Shown: piece by piece, positions 37,400 to 48,169 of the stretch
Layout of the letters: every line of letters starts with the position of its first letter
How positions within the stretch are numbered: position 1 is the stretch's first letter
Source: Gorsachius magnificus
Lineage: Eukaryota; Chordata; Aves; Pelecaniformes; Ardeidae
Direction of reading: 5' to 3'
DNA: 64,000 bases
Assembly (NCBI GenBank): GCA_034008185.1
Contig: CM067081.1
Span: forward strand, 66,764,054-66,828,053
The notes under the pieces: generated by a model
Database searches by the model: none
What the model was told of the DNA's origin: nothing
The model's input: only the letters and a program-made list of their open reading frames with translations
Program-made: the position numbers and the translations under genes

Positions 37400-40300
37400 A
37401 GCTGCAGGTAGACAAGGCAAACCAAGGATTCTTTTTCTGTGTCATATAGACACCAGTTATTTTTTTTCTTTCTTCCCTCTCAGTAATGACCTGAGAAGCC
37501 TGTGGCACAAACGCACTCTGAGTCATCCTGAAAAGTTTTTTTTTTTTTTTTTTCAATTTAACTTTGATTTTTATTTTCTAAGTGAGTATTTGTGGTACTA
37601 TATTAAAAATGCACTCTTTCTAGGAAGAAACTGGCAGCATAGCCTGGATTATTCTAGGAGACTGATTAGATGAGCCAGTGGCTGGGGAGTTTGTTTGGAA
37701 CATCACAGAAGACCACAGGCTGATAAGGCACCTAAACATCTTTGTGGTTCTGGATGTTAATTTCTCTGTGCATTCATTTTTCCTTAGGACAGGAATGAGT
37801 ATTACCCAGCTCTTCCATAGAGACAAGTTGTAAGGGAATAAAAAAAAGGCTTTCAGGTAATCAAATTACTATGTCACAGGAAGAAAACGGGGTGCGGACA
37901 TGAGCCTATAATGACTGTGTCTTAGGGTTGTTTTTTTCTTGTTACTTAAGTGTTCTAGCTGCTTCTCCTTCTGCTACCCCCAATTTCCCCCTTTATTCCT
38001 CCATCTGCATACATATGTGTGCATTCATATGCAGATGTGTGCACATGTACTTCCTGAAGCTATATGTACTCCATTTGGCAATGTCAAGAATTATGCCAAG
38101 ATTTACCAGGGATCCAGATCTGTATTGGTATTTTTTTTTTTAAAGGGATTTTATACTAGCTCTTCTGTCTGGTTACTGAGGTATGCTGTGAAACTGCGTT
38201 CTGAGATACTTGTTCTTTTTTTATGTTATGGTAGTTACTGCAAACATGAAATCTTAAGAATTCAGAGATTTCGTAGGGACACTTTTCCACTTACTCTGCT
38301 CTTCCCTGTAGAACAATTTCCCTTTTTGAAATAGGAGACTGGTTAATTTGTTTCCTTCATTAATCTTTAAACTCATCTGCATACAGGGTGGGATGAGGGG
38401 GCAATAGTGTTTTTTTCCTGGTGACGCTGACTAATCTCTTTGCTTCAGTCAAAAGAGGATTTCATCTAACCTATTTTAAATAGAGGATTAAGGACAATTA
38501 GGCTCTTCTACTTCACCACTAAGATAGGATGTTGTGAAATCCTCTGAAAAGCACATCTGCTGATGTGCCGGTAAAGTTTTGCAATATTAATGTTAATAAC
38601 CAAATCAGTTATATGTAGAAAAGGAAACTTTGTGTATGAAGTACTTGTCTGGAGAAAACTTTGTCGATGAACTGGGGAGAGGGAAGGAATTGAACTGCTT
38701 ACCCATTAGTTCTTTTGTCTCTAATGCTTCTAATTTACATTGCAAAGTAGACATGTAGATGAACTGAAATGGAGTTCTTGTTATCTGAATTGTATTGGCA
38801 ACTTGCAGTTCGGGCTTAGCATTTTACATAGCCCTTCACATCTTTTCAAAGTTCTATTAATGAGTTGTTTGCACAAATGATTATAATGAAGTACAAACAC
38901 TAGTATCCATTATCTGTGCTTGTATAACTATTTTATGCCACTCATAATGAATGAGTGTCCTCTCTTGAGGTGTATCTGAATCAGCAGCGGCATTTGATAG
39001 CTAACATTAAACTGCTATACTTGTCAGGAGGTCATTATGAAATAAAACTATGAAAAATACTGCTGTTATTGGAACATATGATGTGCATAAGACAGTGTAA
39101 TGTGAGGGGAAAAAATGGCTGTGTGTATTTTGGAGAAGGTTTGGCTACCAAAAGCATCCTGTAAGTGATAGAACTGACCGACTTCCATGAAGTGTGGATA
39201 GATAGTACACTGCAAAGGTACAAAGAAGATAGTTGAATGACACTTGCCTCTGAGAATTTGCTTTTGCAATCATAAGCTCATTACTAGCAGTTGTAGGTAG
39301 GTTACTGATAATCATAGTTTCTTTAGTTTTGTTTCTTGTAGAACACTAGTCTAAGGAGTTCAATCTAATCTTGGTTTTGGATGATAAACCTGAAGAAGGG
39401 TCGTCCAGAAAAAGCTGAAGTCTATTTACTTCATCATATTAATGAGGTGACTTGGAGTTGAATATACTGTAATTTCTCAGACTGGCATAAACAGTGTTTC
39501 CTTAATGAGTGTTTGGGTCTGGGGTCCCAAAGCTGACAGACTTCAAGGAGAGTTGTGGTCTTCTGTTAAAATACATCTGGTGTCTTTGCCTATGGCTTTG
39601 GCTTGATGCTGTGCCTTTGCATGCCTTCTATCTTCAGATGTTTTAATCCTGATAGCTCTTAGGTTATCGTTATGAGTTTAGCTGTATAGATGGGCCTAGT
39701 ATCAAACTTTACTGGTGAGCAACAGAAATTACTTATCAATCACTGGATGTGTTTTGGGTAGACTATAACAAATGTGGAGGAATTGTTGCTGGGAAAGTTG
39801 ACGTCCTGCTTATTCTGTGATTATTTTTTTTTTAATTTTTTTTTCCTCCCAGAGGGAGAAGACTTTTTTAAAAATTAACTGCCATGAAAACTCTTAAAAA
39901 ACAGGCTGCCATTTAATCTTACTATAAAATGTGCCTATGTAGAAACAGGCTCTTTCATTAAGTGAAATATGATATGTATGAGAGAGGATACTGCAAAGGT
40001 AGGCTCAAAACAGTTTATTGACCAAGTCATAACTAAAAGAATAATTAACTTTTATGATGATGTTAGCAGAAATAGAATGTAAATAAGTTCAGGCTGGACA
40101 TTTTGCTTTGGTCAAAGACTCCTTACACTATAAGCAGATTTTGATCGATTAATGTTAGTGCTTTTCTTTAGTTTAATGCTCTGCATTTTCTCTGTAAACA
40201 TGGAATGTACTGAAATGCTGTTGTTGTGTGTGTTACAGAACAGATGCAACTTGTGTGGTTTCCTTTTCTTTGGTTTATCAGTGGAATTACATTAACAGTA

Positions 40301-42874
40301 AATGTGATCCTAATAGTTATCTTAAAAAAATCTTTCATGTTCTAGCCTCCTGACCACTGGTATGAACTTCGGAAAGCTTAACTCTCATAAAAAGCTTCTG
40401 TTCATCTGGGCTTAAAAAAAAAAACCACCAGAGATTTCTCAGGTAACCTCAAGTATTTCAGGCACTGTCAAGTTAATTTTATGTTTAAAATCCAATATAT
40501 AGGTTTTAAAATGTCTTATACTATCTCAATTTTAAGGGTGTTTAGTATTTTTATCCTTTGTACCAGGTTTTCAACCAATTCCTGACTACCTTAAAGTCAA
40601 GCAGTTCTAGGGGTTTTAAACAAATCCACTCTTTCTTGTTGACTTTAAGCTCTTTGCAGGAACGTATATCCTGTGTACAACAGATATATAGCCACTGAGA
40701 TAAGAGTTTTGTTTAATGACAGTCATTGAGCACAACTACAAAATCCTTTCAGCTTCTAAAGTTAAAAAAACCCACACAAACAAACCAAAACTAACCCACG
40801 GGTTTATCATAACTTCACCTGTGAATGCTTGAGTATTGTTAATCTCTTAAACAGTGTTGACTGTTTACTATTTACAGTTGTCAGGTGACTGGATGGCCTA
40901 ATTTGGTGGGAGGTGTCTGTGTATTGGCGCTGGGAGGGGAGAAATGAAGGAAAAGTGTAAAAAGCTCTGTCCTCAGCCCTGAACTGCATGATCACTTTAA
41001 CGTGATTCATGAATATGTTGGCTGTTCCATGCTGTAAGTTTTTGTCTGACATAAGGAGGTTAAACCTCCATGATTAATGGCTGTCATGACATAGAAGCAA
41101 TAGGAGAGCTTCACATGCTTTTGTGAAGCAGTACACAGTGAACATGGGCAGGTATAAACACAGGTTTATAAAGGGCAACCTGGACTGTGGTTTTGCATCT
41201 CCTGTCTCTTTCAGCTAAGGAGGTCTCAAATTTGAAAGGCTTATCTTTTTTTTTTGAAGATTCTTAAGCCCCTGACTTACTTCCTAAGAAGTGAAAAGGT
41301 TACCTTGAGCATTTTTACTCTGTTAATGGTATCTGCTCTAATTCGTTCCAAGAGCTTTTATGTTAGCACATATATAAAATAATTTTTTTTAAAAAGTATG
41401 TAAAAAAAAAAATGACTTGAGGCTAGATTTCTGCTGGGCATGTGTAGAATTAAAATATAAGTATTCCTTTTCTATTTTCCTGCACATAAATTATAAGGTA
41501 TTTTAAACTGAAAATAACAATGCTTTTACACATGCATTTGCTTTTTTGCATGTTAAAAATGATGACAAAAGCCAAACAAAGTTTGGATGAGCCATGATTG
41601 TAGTTGAGTCATTGAGACAACTTGCAAATACTTCCAAACCCTTAAGGCTAGTAAGACTGTAGCACTGGCTTTTCTTCTTGCCTTCTCCCCCCCCAGTCAG
41701 ACCTCTTAATTCTGCTTATAATGACTTCTTTTTGCCGCAGAATAGCAGCTGCTTGGTTATGTGGCTTTTAGCTGATCTTTGAAAAGTATTATGATGAGGA
41801 GAGAAAGTGCCACTACACTCTTCACTGTCAGATTCATATCTGTGTCTTGGAGGTGCACAGAAAAGTTGTCTTTACGGCCCCTGGAGTCGACCATAGGGAT
41901 CTTCCCGCCTGATTCTGGGTGGTTAGATCAGCACAGGAGTGGAAAAGCATGTTTGTGGCACTGCTGCTAGCCGCAGGCAGCCGCATCGTGTCACTTCTTC
42001 CTTAAACTGATTAAAGGTGTGATCTGGATTTCTCTTCAGTTTCTTGTAGTGTGTAGAAAAGACCAAAGCAGAAATGTTAAGCAGGCTGATGCAGCAGCTC
42101 TTGTAACCTTGTAAGATCTGTCAGAAGGGACTCTTGACAGTGGAAACAGGTTTGCTCTTTCTTCTTCCATTGGATTTTGGATGTACTGTTGGCTTGTTGA
42201 TAGAGACATCTGTTTCGCTTCACTCTGAGTGACAAAGCATTGGGCAATGAGTATATGTGGGTGGATTCCAAAAAAGGTAACTCTTGCCCTGGGTTTGAAG
42301 CTGAAATGGATGAAGTAGTAGCAAGTTTCACTGTGAGGGAAAGAGGGCTGCCAAGTGCCAGGGTTCTAGACAGTGCTTCTAGCTGGGATGTCGTGACACC
42401 CCAGGGCGATATCTGATGAATCAGGGCTGATTTGACAAGTTGCTGACATCCGTGGAACACTGGCTTGTTTTGTGGGTAGCACCTAGCACCAGAAAAGGAG
42501 TAATTGGGAGATGGGTGGGAGTTAACACTTATATTAAGTATCAGGGAGTCTTACGATTTATGGAATGAGAAGTGTTTGGGGGGACTACATACTGGACGGA
42601 ATGTTACTTAAAAAACCCTCAAACAACCAGGAAATAACTCCAGCCTTTCCTCCCCAAACTAACCCTGTGATGTGCACTCTGTTGTAGCACTCGCGTGTCA
42701 TGTGGTCAACCTTCCCAAAGTTCTAAGTGCAATCAAAGCATAATGACTTGAGGGGAAAATGGAACAGCCATTATCTACTTAGCATTTCCTCCCATGTGTA
42801 TATTAGAACATGCTTTATTGAAATAAGGATTCTATTCAGCACAGGAGTCCTTTGTTAAGATTGTGAAAGCGTAT

Positions 42875-43390
42875 TGACGTGCGGAAAACAGACTCCACAA
42901 TCTGTGATTGTGCAGTAGGTATGTTTATTCAGCGCTGGGCAGCACAGGGGGTAGTCCCACCAAAGTCGTGCTCACCGCAACACGGCAGCTTGTCCTGTTT
43001 ATATGTAGCAAAGTGTTACATATACATGAAGTTTCCCAATACGCCTATACATAGGCATAACCTGTCCCTGCTTCGTATTAAAATTAGTTTCAAGAGGTCA
43101 TTTCCAAAAGTCCCTCCCAATGGCACATGCTCAGTGATTTGAGTCGGTGGTCTTCAGGGGTCATTTACTTCATCCACTCCTCTTCTTCACCTTGTCCTTT
43201 TGCTGAACTACAGCTTCTACTCCACTTATTCCGCTGTCAAAACAACACAGCCGGTACCAACTGGCTCCCCATCCTTGGCTATCCTCATATCGACAAAGTG
43301 CCAGACCCTTTGTTCTCCTAGGTGCCTTCCAAGGCCTGTAACAAAGATGGGCCATCTCCTACTAATCTCTCCTCTTCCACATTCCCTACA
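42875..43390 (-). mobile_element. Solo LTR of an endogenous retrovirus (516 bp)
   Basis: Minus-strand reading begins TGTAGGGAATGTGG (43390 leftward) and ends CTGTTTTCCGCACGTCA at 42875, giving TG...CA ends. On that strand a TATA-like CATATAAA (complement of 42998-43005) precedes an AATAAA poly(A) signal (complement of 42924-42929) by about 70 nt, the usual U3-R-U5 arrangement. Flanks are GTAT (left) and GTGT (right), a possible 4-bp target-site duplication with one substitution, which would fit a gammaretrovirus-like (ERV1) insertion. No primer-binding site, coding region or second LTR is adjacent, so it is read as a solo LTR. Family name unknown. Confidence 0.7.
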
Positions 43391-43780
43391 GTGTTAGTTT
43401 CTTATCTATAGTTTACTTCATATGATTAGTAAGTTAATCTAAAACACAATGCTAGCAATTTAAGATGGATCTACAGTTGGCTTCACAAAGGTCCTTTTGT
43501 TAACCCTTTAGCCTCCCTTCAGTATGGTACCTTTAACCCTTTCACAGGCAACTGAGGGGGACTGGTAAAGGAAGGTGTCTTTGGTTTAGTGTGAAGGCCA
43601 GTGTCAAATGCTTAAAAGCCAAGGTTTTCTCTGCATGGAGACAAGGTATATGTGATCTGTTTCACTAAGGATATTTGGAGTTAATTTGTTCTGAAAATAT
43701 TTTAACTTGGTATTGCTAAAGCAGGCAACAAAACATCTGTCAGAGTAGTCTGGAAGTGCTTCATGCTCTTTCTATAAAAA

Positions 43781-43832
43781 GTGACCAGATGATCTGGAGA
43801 GATCCCTTCTAACCTGCATTATTCTGATTCTA
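43781..43832 (+). mobile_element. CR1 LINE, short 3' tail
   Basis: GTGACCAGATGATCTGGAGA, then GATCCCTTCTAACC, then ATTATTCTGATTCTAA resemble the CR1 3' UTR and degenerate terminal repeat (TGATCTCCAGAGGTCCCTTCC-like, ATTCTATGATTCTA-like). Only about 50 bp is clear. It belongs to an older CR1 subfamily than the 16-kb copy. Confidence 0.6.
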
Positions 43833-46441
43833 AAAGAACCGTTGGCTTCTGCTTAATGTTCATTTAAAGGAGAAAATACTCTCTTGCCTCTTTTGCAGCC
43901 ATCTTGGTTTTCATCTCTGAGCAGATGGTAATAATAAGACATCCTAGTTTAAAACAGGCTCTGTGGATAAAGCTGCATAACTTAAAGTGATAACCTACAG
44001 ACTCCTCAGGTTGTTATTCTGAGCAATAATTATACTGCTTGGTGTGTGTGTTCATTCATACTTTAAGATTGCTATAATAGAGGTTCAAAGCAACTTCCCT
44101 GTGTACATCTGCTCAGTAAAAACTACTGTAGGTGGAGCTGAAGCTTTAATAGCTGTGGCCTGACAAGGCTAAAGTATTTCTCCTGGCTCCTGTTGTTCCA
44201 GTTAAAGAAAAGTTATTGCAGTCAGCCTAAACCCAGTTACTGCCATCACTCCTGTTGCATTAAAAGGTTAAAGTAATTTGGAGTGATGCCCCATTTGTCA
44301 TTATAAGTCCAGCTGTGTTCAGTGTACTGAACTACCACGATTACGGGTGCACAAATAACGGGATACACCTTCAGTCTAGTTGCATTCCATCAACTACCGT
44401 GCCACACTTAAGAAGTTTGGTCACATTCAATGAGAACTGTCATGGCTAGATTAATGAGTAGTGCAGTTTATTAAAGGAACAGATACACAGGTTCTTTTGG
44501 ATTGCTGGTGATAAATTCACTGTCTGCAAAGCACATGCAAATACCATGAGTATGAGTAAACATTGCTTGGCTACAAATGCGTTAAAAGATATAAAACGAC
44601 TCTGTAGAGATTTCTAAGTTTTCCGAGGTGGCAGTTAGTACAATCAAATGTTCGAATCTTACCCAAAGGCATCCCGATGAGGGGGAAGAGAGGCTCAGCC
44701 TGTTGACTGATCCCAGAAGTCAGAGTGGTACATGGTGATGGTATCTTCACTAACATTCTCTCTCACTTAAGCTATTTTTATATCAATTTTTTACCTTTCA
44801 GGTGGAGCTTGAGTGACCCTAGTCATACACACCTTTGTTTAGAGTGGTGTAAAACTTTATTGCTTCACTTTTAAAGGTATAAACTAGAAAAATTCAAAGT
44901 GCAAGCTCAGTGAGGGGTGGTTGCACCTTGGGGGTAGGTAGCTTTTGGGAGGGAGGTGTGTTTTGGTATTATGATGATATCATAATGAGCAAAGTTTACC
45001 AAAGGACAGCATTTTGTCAAAAACATGACAGACTGTTGGCCCAGGATAGCAAATATGCAGCTTATCAGTTCCATGGTACCTTCAAGTACCCGTATTATCA
45101 CAGAGCCTGACCACGGTGTCTCCACTCTGCTCTACCCTCCGTGCAGTTCCTCTTAGAGTCAGCACACCAAGCTCCCCTGGTGTTGCCAACATCTAAGGTT
45201 GCAGGCCTAGCTGTGGAATGGATTCCTTGCATGTCAGCTACACTCCACCTTGGAAGCTTCTTCAATGCTGTACCTTTCCTTAAAATGTGAATATAAGTTT
45301 AATTTCTAAGTCACCTCCAGCACTTATTCCACAACTCCCTACTGGCTTTAATTGCTTATGGGGCTATTCCAAAACCTTTTTCTGTGGAAAAGAAAAAGAA
45401 AATAATGGATTTTTCTCAAACTATTGGGTAATTTAAGTTTGACTGATTCATATTACTTAATTCAGATATTCATAATATCTGAGGAAGCCCTAACCTTTTT
45501 GAAAGAGAATGGTAGTGAGTACCTAGGTGGGTAGAGAGCTGTGGATGGGGGGAACTCTTTTCCTGGAGCCTAAAGAGGCTACATGCCTATACCTTAATTT
45601 GGAAGCTACTGATGTGTAAGTTTGGCCTGAGAGACTGGAAAAGAAAAGCTACTAGATTTTAATTAGTAACAAAAAGTGTGAAAATGCTTGTGCCCTTGAG
45701 CTGGCTGGTCTTGGCTTTCATGGCAGGATAGTTATGTCACCATGGAGCACTATGGGTGCATGTGCTCTGCGAAGTTATTCTGGAGCTGTGTTCAGCTGTT
45801 GAAACTACATCTGTGTTCAGTTTGGGGAGTGTGGGAATAAGAAAAGATAGAAAACAGCATGAACTCTGGATGTCTGTATAAACAGACTTATTTGCTCAGT
45901 ACCATTACCATAAAAAAAAAATAATTGGATTGCAATAATGAGCTGTAAGCTGTTTTTGAAGGACTTCTTACTGGGTTAAGACCTGACGAGTTCTGGAAAG
46001 GTTCTGAGGCCTTAAGTTGAGTAAAAGGTGGTGAAGTTTATTTGATTGTTTGGAAGGAAAGTATGAAAGTAAAGCCCCCTTGATCTCTGTGTACTTGACT
46101 TATGTTTTCTTAAAATAGTTTGGGGCATGTTAAGGCAATGGGTTTCTAGCTGTTTTAAAACAGCAAAGAGAGAAGGAAGGTGAAAGAATATTCCATAGGA
46201 GAGAGGGAGTCCTTGGCTGAAAGAGAAGCGTGAGCACTTGGTATCATGTGCTTGAAGTCATGTGTTGTAATGTGTCCTTCTGTGGTTTCTGAGCTGATGG
46301 CTGAGGGAGAGCAAGCTATAAATACTTCTCTGTTCTCCACTTATGTCGTCAAATGAAGCTTGCTGAAAATTTTATTTAGAACTTGACCACTAGATTGGCA
46401 AATTAGGGCAACTTTCCTGCTTTGGATTGGAGTTTGCTCTT

Positions 46442-46467
46442 AAAAAAAAAAGGGGGGGGGAGGGGGG
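46442..46467 (+). repeat. A10-G9 homopolymer junction
   Basis: Ten A followed by nine G, one A and six G. Possible G-quadruplex in nascent RNA; slippage-prone. Confidence 0.8.
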
Positions 46468-47040
46468 CAAAGTGAATCTATCAGTTGAAGTGGTTTAAAT
46501 TGAGATACGCTCTTAAAAGATGCAGGTTCTAAAAGAGGATCTGGAAGCTTTGACAGACTAGTCCAGGAGGAAGAGTTTTCTTCATCTCTTTGAAGAAGAC
46601 TTCTGAGGGATTAAGGATACTCCTTCCATATTGGGCTCAGCCTTTCCATCCATTTACATAAAACAATTGAGCTGTTGCTCTTCACTAAAAATGTTTATTT
46701 TCATTAGCAAATGTGTTAAAACATCTGGTTTCATCTTGCACAGTTCATGGATATGCAGTCTGATTGCAGCAGCCCTTCAAAACACTGCAGGCATTCCTGA
46801 AAAGGCTTAAAAGCTGATCCTGCGCTCTAGCTGTAATCAATACCAGAAAGTATAAAACACTTGTTCTGGATGGTATCTAACAGCCTTGCATGGCTTGCTA
46901 AAGCACTGTTTGTCCAGCTTTGTTTCCTTTACTGGTGGTTCAGGATGCTCTGTTCTTCCATGCACTGTCTCAGAATAATGTACCAGTACTTAAGCCCAGA
47001 TGAGTCCTATTCTAGTGCCTCAGTTTCCCTTTAGTGCCAC

Positions 47041-47045
47041 CTCAG
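47041..47045 (+). repeat. Left target-site duplication CTCAG of the 47.0-kb LTR
   Basis: CTCAG directly precedes the TG end of the LTR and recurs exactly at 48165-48169 directly after its CA end. Confidence 0.85.
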
Positions 47046-48164
47046 TGTATTTGGTTTCTGTGGCAAGGTCTTGGTAGTGGGGGGGCTACAGAGGTGGCTT
47101 CTGTGAGAAGCTGCTAGAAGTATTCCCTGTGTCTGCCGCTGGCCAAGGCCAAGCCAATCAGCAACAGTGGAAGTGCCTCTGAGATAACATATTTAAGAAG
47201 GGGAAAAAAAAAAACCATCTGCGGCTCAGTAGCCAGGGAGAGAAGAGAAGTGAGAGGATGCGAGAGAAAACAGCCCTGCAGATACCAAGGTCAGTGAAGA
47301 AGGAGGGGGAGGAGGGGCTCCAGGCACCGGAGCAAAGATTCCCCTGCAGCCCGTGGTGAAGACCGTGGTGGGGCAGGCTGTCCCCCTGCAGCCCATGGAG
47401 GTCCACGGTGGAGCAGATCTCCACCTGTAGCCCATGGAGGACCCCACACCAGAGCGGGTGGATGCCTGAAGGGAGGAGGCTGTGACCCCATGGGAAGCCT
47501 GCGCCAGATCAGGTTCCTGGCAAGCCATTGCGGACCCATGGGGGGAGGAGCCCATGCCAAAGCAGGTTTGCCAGCAGAACTTGTGACCCCGCAGGGGACC
47601 CAATGTAGGAGCAGTCTGCTCCTGAGGGACTGCACCCCGTGGAAATTATGGACTCACGCTGGAGCAGTTCGTGGAGAACTGTAGCCCGTGGGAAGGACTC
47701 ACATTGGAGAAGTTTGTGGAGGACTGTCTCCCGTGAGTGGGACCCCACGCATGAGCAGGGGAAGAGTCCTCTCCCTAGGGAAGAAGCAGCGGCAGAGACA
47801 ACGTGTGATGAACTGACCCCAACCCCCATTCCCAACCCTCTGTGCCGCTGGGGAGGAGTAGGCAGAGAAGCTGGGAGTGAAGTTGAGCCCAGAAAGAAGG
47901 GAGGGGTGGGGGGAAAGGTTTTTAAGATCTAGCAGTTTTTCTCCTCTCCTTCTCTGATTTTGATTGATTGATAATAAATTAATTATTTCTCTCAAGTGGA
48001 GTCTGTTTTGCCCATGATGGTAACTGATAAAATGATCTCTCCCTGTCTTTATCTCGACCCATGAGTCCTTTTGATTTACTTTTTCTCTCCTCTGTCTGGT
48101 TAGAGGGGAGTGATAGAGCAGCTTTGGTGGGCCCCTGGTATCCAGCCAGGGTTAAACCACGACA
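47046..48164 (+). mobile_element. Solo LTR, 1,119 bp, ERVL-like avian type, same sense as ATP11A
   Basis: Begins TGTATTTGGTTTCTGTGGCA and ends GTTAAACCACGACA. It is flanked by exact 5-bp duplications CTCAG (47041-47045 and 48165-48169), which fix both ends and support insertion by a retroviral integrase; 5 bp fits ERVL-like elements. A TATA-like CATATTTAAG lies near 47189-47198. An AATAAA poly(A) signal is at 47973-47978, giving a short U3, a long R and a U5 of roughly 170 bp. The central part (about 47330-47760) is a degenerate tandem array built on GTGG...GACC...GGAGCAG, typical of this LTR type in birds. No internal retroviral coding sequence or second LTR remains, so it is a recombined solo LTR. 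I recognise the type from bird genomes but cannot assign the Repbase name. Confidence 0.92.
47330..47760 (+). repeat. Degenerate tandem array inside the 47.0-kb LTR
   Basis: Repeated modules of the form CTGCAGCCC(A/G)TGG, GACC(C)CA, GGAGCAG(G/T) recur at irregular spacing of very roughly 40-60 bp, about eight times. GC-rich composition keeps frames open on both strands, but they are repeat translations and not genes. Confidence 0.7.
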
Positions 48165-48169
48165 CTCAG
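48165..48169 (+). repeat. Right target-site duplication CTCAG of the 47.0-kb LTR
   Basis: Exact copy of 47041-47045, immediately after the terminal CA of the LTR. Confidence 0.85.

Larger units (their letters stand above)
31149..42874 (+). other. Intron 1, proximal part: no exon recognised
   Basis: Unique AT/T-rich sequence with homopolymer runs (T18 at 37536-37553, T15-G16 at 35894-35924) and a T-rich block near 39.82-39.84 kb. An RFX-type palindrome at 37.39 kb is the one notable motif. No retroelement was recognised here. Confidence 0.55.
43391..47040 (+). other. Intron 1 segment between two LTRs
   Basis: AT-rich unique sequence. It contains the short CR1 tail at 43.8 kb and an A10-G9 junction at 46442-46460. 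No exon is recognised. Confidence 0.5.

Noticed and set aside
47226..47932. Several overlapping 97-125-codon frames at 47.2-47.9 kb
   Set aside because: They lie wholly inside a solo LTR and are translations of its internal GC-rich tandem modules on both strands.
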